From the NCBI GenBank assembly GCA_030603445.1, contig JAUVXU010000001.1, positions 1 through 43,923 on the forward strand: a stretch of 43,923 nucleotides of DNA, read 5' to 3'. Positions 16,660 to 24,372 of this stretch are shown here, piece by piece. A program made the position numbers and the translations under genes. This DNA is from Methanomicrobia archaeon. Its GTDB lineage: Archaea > Methanobacteriota_B > Thermococci > Methanofastidiosales > NM3. The notes below the pieces were generated by a model. That model was not told the origin of the DNA and did no database searches. It saw only the letters and a list, made by a program, of their open reading frames with translations. Numbering within the stretch: position 1 is the first letter of the stretch; the number at the start of each line of letters is the position of its first letter.

Positions 16660-17267
16660 CAAAACACTATTTTCCTGTTATCATGGAAGTTGTAGGTCCT
16701 GTTATCGTGTTTGGCGGGGGGGAAGTAGGAATGCGTAAAATAGAATCACTCAGGCGATTCGGATGTCCCATCACCCTTATTGATAGACAGAAGATAAGTC
16801 CAAGAGAAGAAGTAAAAAACATTACGTCAGATGTAAACTCAAATAACTTTTTCTCGTTTATCCCAGACGATACGTCTCTAGTGGTATGCGCCCTTGATGA
16901 CGAATCCCTTAATGACATTATAGCAAATCACTGCAAAAAAAAGAAAATCCCTGTGAACATCGCAACAAAAAGTACGCAGGGAGATATTATATTTCCTGCA
17001 ATCTTAAAAGAGGAAAACAACATTTTGGCAACAACGACTCTTGGGTCCTGCCCATTGTGTGCATACGCGATGAAGCAATACCTCAATTTGATGGCCCCGG
17101 AAATACATGAATTTTCAAAAGCAGTTGCCATTATGAAAAAACGTGGCCTTGTAAATCATATGCGAATAAATATTCTTTTACAAGATGACAAGTTCCTATC
17201 CCTAATAAAAAACAAAAAAATAGATGATGCCATAAGCCATGTGGAGGGAAAGTATGGCCATTGTTAA
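16656..17267 (+). CDS. precorrin-2 dehydrogenase / siroheme-synthase N-terminal type
   Basis: The 203-residue protein oxidises precorrin-2 to sirohydrochlorin with NAD+, providing the substrate of CfbA. It starts with the Rossmann segment VIVFGGGEVGMRKIESL typical of the CysG N-domain, SirC and Met8p. It has the later substrate-binding helix segment around LGSCPLCAYAMK. The length shows it lacks a methyltransferase domain, which is supplied by cobA at 21579. It overlaps cfbC by four bases. A chelatase activity, as in Met8p, cannot be excluded. Confidence 0.9.
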   Translation: MTKHYFPVIMEVVGPVIVFGGGEVGMRKIESLRRFGCPITLIDRQKISPREEVKNITSDVNSNNFFSFIPDDTSLVVCALDDESLNDIIANHCKKKKIPVNIATKSTQGDIIFPAILKEENNILATTTLGSCPLCAYAMKQYLNLMAPEIHEFSKAVAIMKKRGLVNHMRINILLQDDKFLSLIKNKKIDDAISHVEGKYGHC

Positions 17268-18498
17268 TCTAAGCGTCACGCACAAAAATTGCACCATAAA
17301 GACGCTTTCACTATTTAATGTCAGCCAAAAAGAACAGTTCCAAAGAATACAAAAACTGCTTCATCGAAACATTGCCCTAGAAGTTGTGAACATAAGGACA
17401 TGCAATCGTTTCGAACTATTTCTTTATATTAATAATTCACAAACAGACGAAAAGATTCTCCATGAGATGAAAGACATATTTGGGGACGGGGCATCTTTTC
17501 TGACCATCCGCCGTGACGATAAGGCAATAAAACACCTTTTTGACGTAACAACCACCCTTGACTCCATGATAATAGGGGAACATCAAATCTTAGGCCAGGT
17601 AAAAGATGCCTTTAATGAAGCAATTATCTCAAAGACTGCAAACACAAATCTATCGCCTATTTTTGAGCGAGCTATACGCGCCGGCAAAAGGGTCAGGACT
17701 GAAACTACGTTATGTGAAGGCAATGTCTCAATAGCCTCGGTCTCCATAAAGGCGGCCAAAAACTGCATTGGGACTATTGAAGGAGTATCTGCCATGGTTC
17801 TTGGTGCAGGAAAAATATCAAGAATGATAGTTACGATGCTAAAAAACAAAAAAGTACGTAATGTTTATGTCACAAACAGAGGGAAAAAACGAGCACTCGA
17901 GCTTGCAAAAGAAGTTGGGGGGTTGGCAGTTCCTTTTGAGGAATTTCGCTCCTATATTAAACATTGCGATGTGATATTTTGTGCATCATCAGCACCACAC
18001 ACATTAATACATAAAAGTGATATAGAACTTGCACTGGCAGGACGAGACAAGCCGCTGCTTTTGGTAGATGTTGCAATGCCTCCTGACGTAGACGAAGCTA
18101 TCTGGAAAATGGGTAACGTGACATATTATGGAATTGACTACATTCGGGGTCATATGAACGGTATTGAGGAAAAACGAAAAAAAGAGATACCAAAAGCACA
18201 ATCAATCATTAAAGAAGAAGCAGCTACACTGGAAAGATACCTAAAAACGAAAGAAAAAAAAGAAATAATAAGGGATATATCTATGTATATGAACTCCATA
18301 AGAGAACAGGAAGTAAAAAGGCTGCTTAATGAAAAATACGATGAGGTCGATGCCATAGAGGCTTTTTCGCATTCTATAATGAAGAAAATATTACATAACC
18401 TATTGTCCAATATACAAAATCCAGACACCCCTATAAAACATGCAAAAATAATAAAAGATCTCATGCTTGCTAAAAAGAAAGAAATTGAAAGGAGTTGA
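17254..18498 (+). CDS. hemA: glutamyl-tRNA reductase
   Basis: The 414-residue enzyme reduces glutamyl-tRNA(Glu) to glutamate-1-semialdehyde with NADPH, opening tetrapyrrole synthesis by the C5 route. The catalytic cysteine lies in IRTCNRFEL (Cys50 from the chosen start). The segments TTLDSMIIGEHQILGQVKDAF and the nucleotide-binding VLGAGKISRM are typical. The ATG at 17254 follows GGAGGG by 6 bases and is preferred over an in-frame ATG at 17239. The gene overlaps the preceding one by 14 bases. Confidence 0.95.
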   Translation: MAIVNLSVTHKNCTIKTLSLFNVSQKEQFQRIQKLLHRNIALEVVNIRTCNRFELFLYINNSQTDEKILHEMKDIFGDGASFLTIRRDDKAIKHLFDVTTTLDSMIIGEHQILGQVKDAFNEAIISKTANTNLSPIFERAIRAGKRVRTETTLCEGNVSIASVSIKAAKNCIGTIEGVSAMVLGAGKISRMIVTMLKNKKVRNVYVTNRGKKRALELAKEVGGLAVPFEEFRSYIKHCDVIFCASSAPHTLIHKSDIELALAGRDKPLLLVDVAMPPDVDEAIWKMGNVTYYGIDYIRGHMNGIEEKRKKEIPKAQSIIKEEAATLERYLKTKEKKEIIRDISMYMNSIREQEVKRLLNEKYDEVDAIEAFSHSIMKKILHNLLSNIQNPDTPIKHAKIIKDLMLAKKKEIERS

Positions 18499-18503
18499 AT
18501 TAT

Positions 18504-19466
18504 GTGTTCCCCAAAATTAGGCCAAGAAGATTGAGGGGATCTCAGCCGCTACGGGACATAGTAGCTGAGACTCATCTATCTGTAAATGATCTGGTGTATC
18601 CCATCTTCGTAAAAGAAGGACCAACAAATCCAATTAAATCAATGCCTGGGCAATACCAGCACTCGTTAGATGACATAGGAAGTGTTGCGGTAAAGGCACA
18701 AGAAGCTGGCATTAAGTCGCTACTGCTCTTTGGTATCCCAAAATATAAGGACTCGATGGCAACAAGCGCATTTGAGCAAGATGGAGTGGTGCAAAAAGGT
18801 GTAAAGGCCATCAAGGATGAAGCAGACGACATCTTTGTCATGACAGATGTCTGCACCTGCCAATATACAAACTCGGGACACTGCGGCATTGTGGATAATG
18901 GAAAAGTGATAAACGACAAATCTCTTCCAATTCTTTCAAAGATAGCGCTAAGCCACGTAAAGGCCGGGGCGGATGCTGTTGCGCCATCAGACATGCTGGA
19001 CGGCAGGGTAGGAGCCATTCGAAAGACCCTTGATGATAATAGTTATAATGATATTCCGATAGTCAGCTATGCTGCCAAGTACGCCTCATCCTACTACGGA
19101 CCTTTTAGAGAGGCGTGCAACTCAGCCCCGCAGCATGGAGATCGTAAGACCTATCAGATGGACTATCACAACGCCCGAGAAGCCTTAAAGGAAATAGAGC
19201 TTGATATTGCAGAAGGCGCCGATATAGTAATGGTAAAGCCGGCGCTTTGCTACCTTGACATAATCTGCAAGGTAAAGGAAGCGACCAATATCCCTGTCAT
19301 GGCATACAACGTATCAGGAGAATATGCAATGATAAAACATGCCGGGGCAGCTGGCCTCGTAGATGAAAGAAGCATGGTGCTTGAAACCCTTACCTCAATC
19401 AAGCGTGCTGGTGCAGATATAATAGCCACTTATTTTGCATTAGATTACGCTGGTGATCTCATATGA
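18504..19466 (+). CDS. hemB: porphobilinogen synthase (delta-aminolevulinate dehydratase)
   Basis: This 320-residue enzyme condenses two aminolevulinate molecules to porphobilinogen. Zinc-type cysteines (CTCQYTNSGHC), APSDMLDGRVGAIR, and the Schiff-base lysine region MVKPALCYLD are visible. The GTG at 18504 is chosen because it gives the usual archaeal N-terminus FPKIRPRRLR and lies 9 bases after GGAG. A TTG at 18495 is in frame but sits immediately after that ribosome binding site. It follows hemA by five bases. Confidence 0.94.
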   Translation: MFPKIRPRRLRGSQPLRDIVAETHLSVNDLVYPIFVKEGPTNPIKSMPGQYQHSLDDIGSVAVKAQEAGIKSLLLFGIPKYKDSMATSAFEQDGVVQKGVKAIKDEADDIFVMTDVCTCQYTNSGHCGIVDNGKVINDKSLPILSKIALSHVKAGADAVAPSDMLDGRVGAIRKTLDDNSYNDIPIVSYAAKYASSYYGPFREACNSAPQHGDRKTYQMDYHNAREALKEIELDIAEGADIVMVKPALCYLDIICKVKEATNIPVMAYNVSGEYAMIKHAGAAGLVDERSMVLETLTSIKRAGADIIATYFALDYAGDLI

Positions 19467-20692
19467 ACAACGCCAGCTTGCTAGATGAAGCGCAACAATA
19501 CCTTGTAGGGGGGGTAAACTCCCCAATACGCGCTCTTACCCCTTTTTTCACCAAGAAGGCAAGGGGAGCGTATCTTTGGGATGTAGAGGGAAAAGAATAC
19601 ATTGATTACTGTCTAGGATACGGGCCGCTTATCCTTGGACATGCCCATCCTGATATCATGGCTGCGGTAAAAGAACAGCTAAAAAGGGGCACATTATACG
19701 GGACCTCAACTGAAACAGAGATAATGTTCGCAAAGGAGATTGTAAAAGTGGTCCCAAATGTGGAGATGATACGATGCGTCAACACAGGAACAGAGGCCAC
19801 CATGGGCGCGTTGCGCCTGGCAAGGGGTGTGACGAATAGGGAGAAGGTAGTGGTGTTTTCCGGCGCCTATCATGGTGCGCACGAGTGTGTGCTTGCAAAG
19901 GCAAAAAAAGGTTCTGTTGCCCCTTCAAGTAAAGGCATACCGGCTGCTTTGGTCTCAAACACCATCCCTGTGAAGTTTAATGACACAGAAGCTGTTGCTG
20001 CTGCGCTATCATCAAATGACGTTGCAGCAATAATACTTGAGCCTGTAATGGGCAATTTAGGGTGCATCCCCCCAAAAAAAGGATTCCTTGAGGAAGTTAG
20101 AAAGATCTGCAACGAAACAGGCACTCTTCTCATATTTGATGAGGTAATAACCGGTTTTAGGCTTGCCATGGGCGGGGCGCAGGAGCATTATAATGTGGAT
20201 GCCGATATAGTTACCTTTGGTAAGATAGCGGGGGGAGGCCTTCCCATTGGCATTATAGGGTCCCAGGCAGGCATTATGGAACACTTTACACCTGTAGGAA
20301 AAGTATACAACGCAGGCACGTTTAATGGCAATCCTTTATCAATGGCCGCCGGGCTTGCAGCACTTCACGTTCTTAAGCGAGATAAAGTGCACAGAAGGAT
20401 GCATCGCTCATTTGATGAGCTTATGAACGGCATTCGCTGCCTCCTGCCCGAGGATGCTGTGCTTCAGAGTGTGAAAGGGATGTTTCAGATATATTTTGGT
20501 GTTGATGGCGTTTGTGACCACACCGAAGCGGCCAATGTTGACAAAGAGAGGTACATGCGCTTCTGGAAAGGCATGCTTAAGGAAGGCATCTTCATGCCAC
20601 CTTCAAATTATGAGAGTAACTTCGTTTCATATTATCACGACAGTTCAACTATTCAAAATACACTTGATGCAATATCCAAAGTGATAAAATGA
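19463..20692 (+). CDS. hemL: glutamate-1-semialdehyde 2,1-aminomutase
   Basis: The 409-residue PLP-dependent class III aminotransferase converts glutamate-1-semialdehyde to 5-aminolevulinate. Motifs include GGVNSPIRAL near the start, NTGTEATMGALRLARG, ILEPVMGN, LIFDEVITGFR and the PLP lysine in FGKIAGGGLPIG. Length is normal, slightly short. The ATG overlaps the hemB stop by four bases and follows GGTGATC. Confidence 0.95.
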   Translation: MNNASLLDEAQQYLVGGVNSPIRALTPFFTKKARGAYLWDVEGKEYIDYCLGYGPLILGHAHPDIMAAVKEQLKRGTLYGTSTETEIMFAKEIVKVVPNVEMIRCVNTGTEATMGALRLARGVTNREKVVVFSGAYHGAHECVLAKAKKGSVAPSSKGIPAALVSNTIPVKFNDTEAVAAALSSNDVAAIILEPVMGNLGCIPPKKGFLEEVRKICNETGTLLIFDEVITGFRLAMGGAQEHYNVDADIVTFGKIAGGGLPIGIIGSQAGIMEHFTPVGKVYNAGTFNGNPLSMAAGLAALHVLKRDKVHRRMHRSFDELMNGIRCLLPEDAVLQSVKGMFQIYFGVDGVCDHTEAANVDKERYMRFWKGMLKEGIFMPPSNYESNFVSYYHDSSTIQNTLDAISKVIK

Positions 20693-21582
20693 TATGCGGA
20701 ACAAGAGGCAGTTTGCTCGCAAAGGTCCAGACAGACCATGTTGTAAAGTTGTTGTCTGCTTTCACAAAGGAGGATATCTTTACAAAAGTCGTGCAAACGT
20801 CTGGGGATGCGTACCCGGGAAACTTTGGCACAGGTGATGCCACGAAACGGATGTTCACAAAAGAAATAGACAAGGCACTGGACGTGGGAGAAATAGACTT
20901 TGCAGTCCATTCATTAAAAGACGTTTCAGTAAACTATTGTTTTCATATCGCGGTGCCCAAGCGTGCGTCACCCTGCGATGCCCTTGTGTCCCCTTACAGC
21001 TCGCTTGCAAATATACCCGGCGGGGGCAAAATAGGCACCGGAAGCCTAAGGCGTATGACGGAGATGCGCAGGCTGCGCCCAGATGTAAGTGTAGTTCCCA
21101 TTAGAGGAAATGTTGACACGAGACTAAAGAAGCTAGACGTGCTTGATGGAATAATACTAGCAGAAGCAGGGCTACGTAGGCTTGGAAAATGGGGGCATGG
21201 GCCTTTCAACTACACTGCTATTGACCCTGTCTCATTTATCCCATGCGCCGGACAAGGGGCACTTGCAGTTGTATGTCGTTTGGATGATAAAAAAATGATA
21301 AATCTGCTTGAACATATCCAAGATAAAAAGGCCGCAATAGAAACAAGCGCCGAAAGGCTGTTTATGAAAGAAGTAGGGGGGAGTTGCCATCTTCCCATAG
21401 GCGTATGGGCAAGTCTTGATAAAACACTGACAATACGCTGTGCGATAAATGATCCAGACAGCATGCAAAGCTTTCGAGGCAGCATTGATGGGGGCGCCAA
21501 ACAAAAGGATATGCTTGCTAAGTCGCTGGTAAATGATATGATGTCATCAGGTGCAAAAGAGATAGTGAGGAAGCTACAATGA
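20689..21582 (+). CDS. hemC: porphobilinogen deaminase (hydroxymethylbilane synthase)
   Basis: The 297-residue enzyme polymerises four porphobilinogens into hydroxymethylbilane. The start CGTRGSLLAKVQ, FTKEIDKAL, FAVHSLKDV, GTGSLRRMTEMR, PIRGNVDTRL and the dipyrromethane-cofactor cysteine in GGSCHLPIG are all present. It overlaps hemL by four bases and is followed by the fused methylase/synthase gene that uses its product. Confidence 0.95.
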   Translation: MICGTRGSLLAKVQTDHVVKLLSAFTKEDIFTKVVQTSGDAYPGNFGTGDATKRMFTKEIDKALDVGEIDFAVHSLKDVSVNYCFHIAVPKRASPCDALVSPYSSLANIPGGGKIGTGSLRRMTEMRRLRPDVSVVPIRGNVDTRLKKLDVLDGIILAEAGLRRLGKWGHGPFNYTAIDPVSFIPCAGQGALAVVCRLDDKKMINLLEHIQDKKAAIETSAERLFMKEVGGSCHLPIGVWASLDKTLTIRCAINDPDSMQSFRGSIDGGAKQKDMLAKSLVNDMMSSGAKEIVRKLQ

Positions 21583-22988
21583 CCGTTTATCTCGTAGGGG
21601 CAGGACCGGGGGACCCAGACCTTATTACTGTAAAAGGGCTAAAATTAATCAAGAAGGCCGATGTAATTATTTATGATCGCCTTTCAAACCCACTCCTTCT
21701 TCAACATGCCCTGCCAACTTGTATCAAGATCTATGTTGGCAAGTCCCCTTCAAATCATACGCTTGCACAAGATGACATCAATTCTCTTCTCGTGAAATAC
21801 GGAAAAATTCACAAGATTGTCGTACGCCTAAAGGGGGGCGACCCTTTCGTGTTCGGCAGGGGGGGAGAGGAAGCAGAAGTGCTTCAAAAAGAAGGAGTTA
21901 AATTTGAAGTTGTTCCCGGAATAACTTCGGCCATAGCTGGTCCAGCATATGCAGGAATTCCAATAACGCATAGAAAATACAGCTCATCTGTTGCCATTAT
22001 CTCGGGGCACTTGTGGGACTCTTCACGCATACGTGAGACTTTCGCACCCTTTTCTGGAACGCTTATAATCCTAATGGGGGCAGCATCGTTTAATAACATC
22101 TGCACAGACCTGCTATCAATAGGTTATGATCCAAAAACGCCTGTAGCAGCCATATACAAAGCAACAACACCTGCGCAGATAACACTTACCGGGACGCTTG
22201 CCACAATGCGCTCTGAAAAGATTGAATCGCCCTCTGTTATTGTTGTCGGAAACGTAGCTAGGCTGCATGACACCCTCTCTTGGTATGAGGAAAAGATATC
22301 ATCCTCATTAAAAAGGAAAAAAGTGCTGCTTATGCGCACAAAAGAGCAGTTTGACCTCTCGTGTGAAATTCTTCACAGCCTTGGTGCACATGCACTTAAC
22401 GGAGGCAACATTTCCATAATGCCATTAGAGTGGGACGCATCAATGATTAGTAAGGCGGACACCATTATTATAACAAGCGTAAATGCTGTTCCCCTTATCA
22501 CCAAGTGCGTTTCGCTTCCAAATGACAAGACTTACGTAGCAATAGGGCCAAAGACCAAGGAAAAGCTACAAAACGTAGGCATTAGTGCCTCTGTTCCAGA
22601 CCACTACACATCCGAGGGATTAGGAGAATACATACTCAATCATATACCAAAATCATCAAAGATATTATCCCTTCGGTCCATAAAGGCAACAGATGCCTTG
22701 CAAACGATACTTTACGACTATGAATATACCGAGATCTCGGTGTATGATGTCACCTACCCTAAAATCAATGAACGTGCCATAAAAGACTGTGACATCGCCT
22801 TTGTAACAAGCTCAAATATGGCAAGAGCTTTAGAGGGGCGCCTTAACGATAATGCCATAGTAGTTTCTATTGGTCCGCAAACATCTACTACCTTAGAAAG
22901 TATTGGCATCTCACCTGATGTAGAGGCAGTTGATTGCACAATTGATGGCATGATAAGTGCCTTGTTGGAGTATATATTACAAAGATAA
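21579..22988 (+). CDS. uroporphyrinogen-III C-methyltransferase / uroporphyrinogen-III synthase fusion
   Basis: The 469-residue bifunctional protein has a CobA/SUMT domain (residues about 1-240), with VGAGPGDPDLITVKG, VVRLKGGDPFVFGRGG and PGITSAIAGPAYAGIPITHR. It also has a C-terminal HemD domain (about 245-469), with LLMRTKEQ, TIIITSVNAV and ending in the VEAVDCTIDGMISALLEY pattern. It cyclises hydroxymethylbilane to uroporphyrinogen III and methylates it at C2 and C7 to precorrin-2. The cobA-hemD fusion also occurs in bacteria. This is the last gene of the operon; its start overlaps the hemC stop. Confidence 0.95.
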   Translation: MTVYLVGAGPGDPDLITVKGLKLIKKADVIIYDRLSNPLLLQHALPTCIKIYVGKSPSNHTLAQDDINSLLVKYGKIHKIVVRLKGGDPFVFGRGGEEAEVLQKEGVKFEVVPGITSAIAGPAYAGIPITHRKYSSSVAIISGHLWDSSRIRETFAPFSGTLIILMGAASFNNICTDLLSIGYDPKTPVAAIYKATTPAQITLTGTLATMRSEKIESPSVIVVGNVARLHDTLSWYEEKISSSLKRKKVLLMRTKEQFDLSCEILHSLGAHALNGGNISIMPLEWDASMISKADTIIITSVNAVPLITKCVSLPNDKTYVAIGPKTKEKLQNVGISASVPDHYTSEGLGEYILNHIPKSSKILSLRSIKATDALQTILYDYEYTEISVYDVTYPKINERAIKDCDIAFVTSSNMARALEGRLNDNAIVVSIGPQTSTTLESIGISPDVEAVDCTIDGMISALLEYILQR

Positions 22989-23021
22989 TTTTTAACTTTT
23001 TATAAAAAATATGTTTTATGA

Positions 23022-23201
23022 ATCTTTGAAGGCAAATTTGCTTTAGTTTCCGACCCAGAACTTGGTTGGCTTCCTTTCGAAATATCCAAGGCATCCGTGA
23101 AAAGGGCAATGGAGGATAAAAGCCTCGAAACGATGTTTGAAGGAATGGACCTATATATAATCTACATATTTTTTAATCACATATGGGGATGTCATAGCTA
23201 A
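23022..23201 (+). pseudogene. orphan C-terminal gene fragment
   Basis: A 59-codon open stretch without a usable start codon at its beginning lies just after the tetrapyrrole operon, in frame after a stop at 23019. It reads like ordinary coding sequence, for example FALVSDPELGWLPFEIS and KRAMEDKSLETMFEGMD, then loses that character after about 23160. It is probably the remaining 3' end of a deleted gene. The parent family is not recognised. It overlaps the convergent end of the racemase gene. Confidence 0.35.
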
Positions 23202-24227
23202 GAGCAAGGCTCCGTAATTGAGATCAAACTCAACTTCGTCTCCTACTTTTAGGTCTATCTGCTTTGCATTAATTATGGTATGGTCGCTGCTCGCCCCTAG
23301 GATGTCAATATCCAATCTAGGGGTCAGTCCAGAAACTAGGACATCTTGTAATCCGACCCCCAGTATGGCCCTTCTTATTTGGCCATGATTTTGAAACACG
23401 GGAACATTTCCAAATGCGTCTTGACAAACTTCACCGTAAGGTACAGACGGCTTTATTTTTGACTCAATGACCTCTGTAACTAGTGTAAACGCATCTGTGA
23501 ATAGCCCCGGGATGGGTTTTCTATAGAGGGATTCACAGCCCAGATAGATAGATTCACCCAGCCGTAAGTTATTGATCCTTCCGATGTCCTCTGTTGATAT
23601 GAACCAGCTATAATTGGCTGAGTTTCCACCAGAAACAAACTCTAATGTCAGTTTGAACTTCTCTTCGACATCTCTTGCGATTGAAGACAAATGCCCCATT
23701 TTTTCCTCATCAGGCTTGATCCCTCCAAAACATGCTAGATTTGTTCCTATGCCTACAAACTCGATTCCACCTAGCTCTATTACTTCTCTAACAATGTCCT
23801 CCAGATCCGAAGGCATTACCCCCTCCCTCAGATCGCCCAACTCCACCATTAAAATTATTTTATGTGTTATATCCTGCTTCACGGCAGACTTCGAGAGCGC
23901 TTTTATCACCGAGAGCTCTGAATTAAGGCTGATGTCAGTATATCTTACCACGTCCTCGACCTGGCTGGGGATGGGTGTTCTCAATAGGACGAACTGCGCC
24001 TTTACGCCTGCATCACGCATCCTCCGAATATTAGCTATCTTTGAATCAGCAAGGACGCTTATTCCGCTTTTTATTATGGCATTAGCGATATTGGGATCTC
24101 CGCAGCCCATCTTTGTAACCCCGATAACCCCAACGCCCTTTGAGCCGTATAGTTTCTTCAGCTCTTTTGCATTGTGTGCAATTTTTGCGATGTTAATATC
24201 TATTCTGGGTGTTGTCATGAAAATCAT
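23151..24227 (-). CDS. alanine/ornithine racemase-family PLP enzyme (fold type III)
   Basis: The 358-residue protein has an N-terminal alanine-racemase-type barrel with the PLP lysine in GVTKMGCGDP and the phosphate-binding region around FVSGGNSANY. It also has a C-terminal beta domain. It best resembles ornithine racemase/YhfX-type members rather than alanine racemase proper: the start PRIDINIAKIAHNAKEL, ELGDLREGVMP and GTNLACFGGIKP fit that subgroup. The natural amino acid is not readable. GAGGG lies 4 bases before the ATG. Homologues commonly sit near DUF1611 (DgcN-type) genes, and one lies 3 kb away on the same strand, so a D-amino acid pathway is inferred. Confidence 0.8.
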   Translation of the reverse strand: MIFMTTPRIDINIAKIAHNAKELKKLYGSKGVGVIGVTKMGCGDPNIANAIIKSGISVLADSKIANIRRMRDAGVKAQFVLLRTPIPSQVEDVVRYTDISLNSELSVIKALSKSAVKQDITHKIILMVELGDLREGVMPSDLEDIVREVIELGGIEFVGIGTNLACFGGIKPDEEKMGHLSSIARDVEEKFKLTLEFVSGGNSANYSWFISTEDIGRINNLRLGESIYLGCESLYRKPIPGLFTDAFTLVTEVIESKIKPSVPYGEVCQDAFGNVPVFQNHGQIRRAILGVGLQDVLVSGLTPRLDIDILGASSDHTIINAKQIDLKVGDEVEFDLNYGALLLAMTSPYVIKKYVDYI

Positions 24228-24346
24228 TCATCCCTCTATCACCTCTTGATTCATTCTAGAGTTAACTTCTTAACTTTATAACTATAATCCTGGCTTTTTA
24301 ACACTTTTTTGCATATGTTTTGCCATATTAATTTGTTAAAAAATAG

Positions 24347-24371
24347 ATAAGAAAAAAAGAAAGAAGAAAAA
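24347..24371 (-). terminator. T-rich terminator after the beta-helix gene
   Basis: On the minus strand the bases just after the stop at 24373 are almost pure pyrimidine with long T runs, the usual form of an archaeal terminator. Confidence 0.5.
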
Positions 24372-24372
24372 G

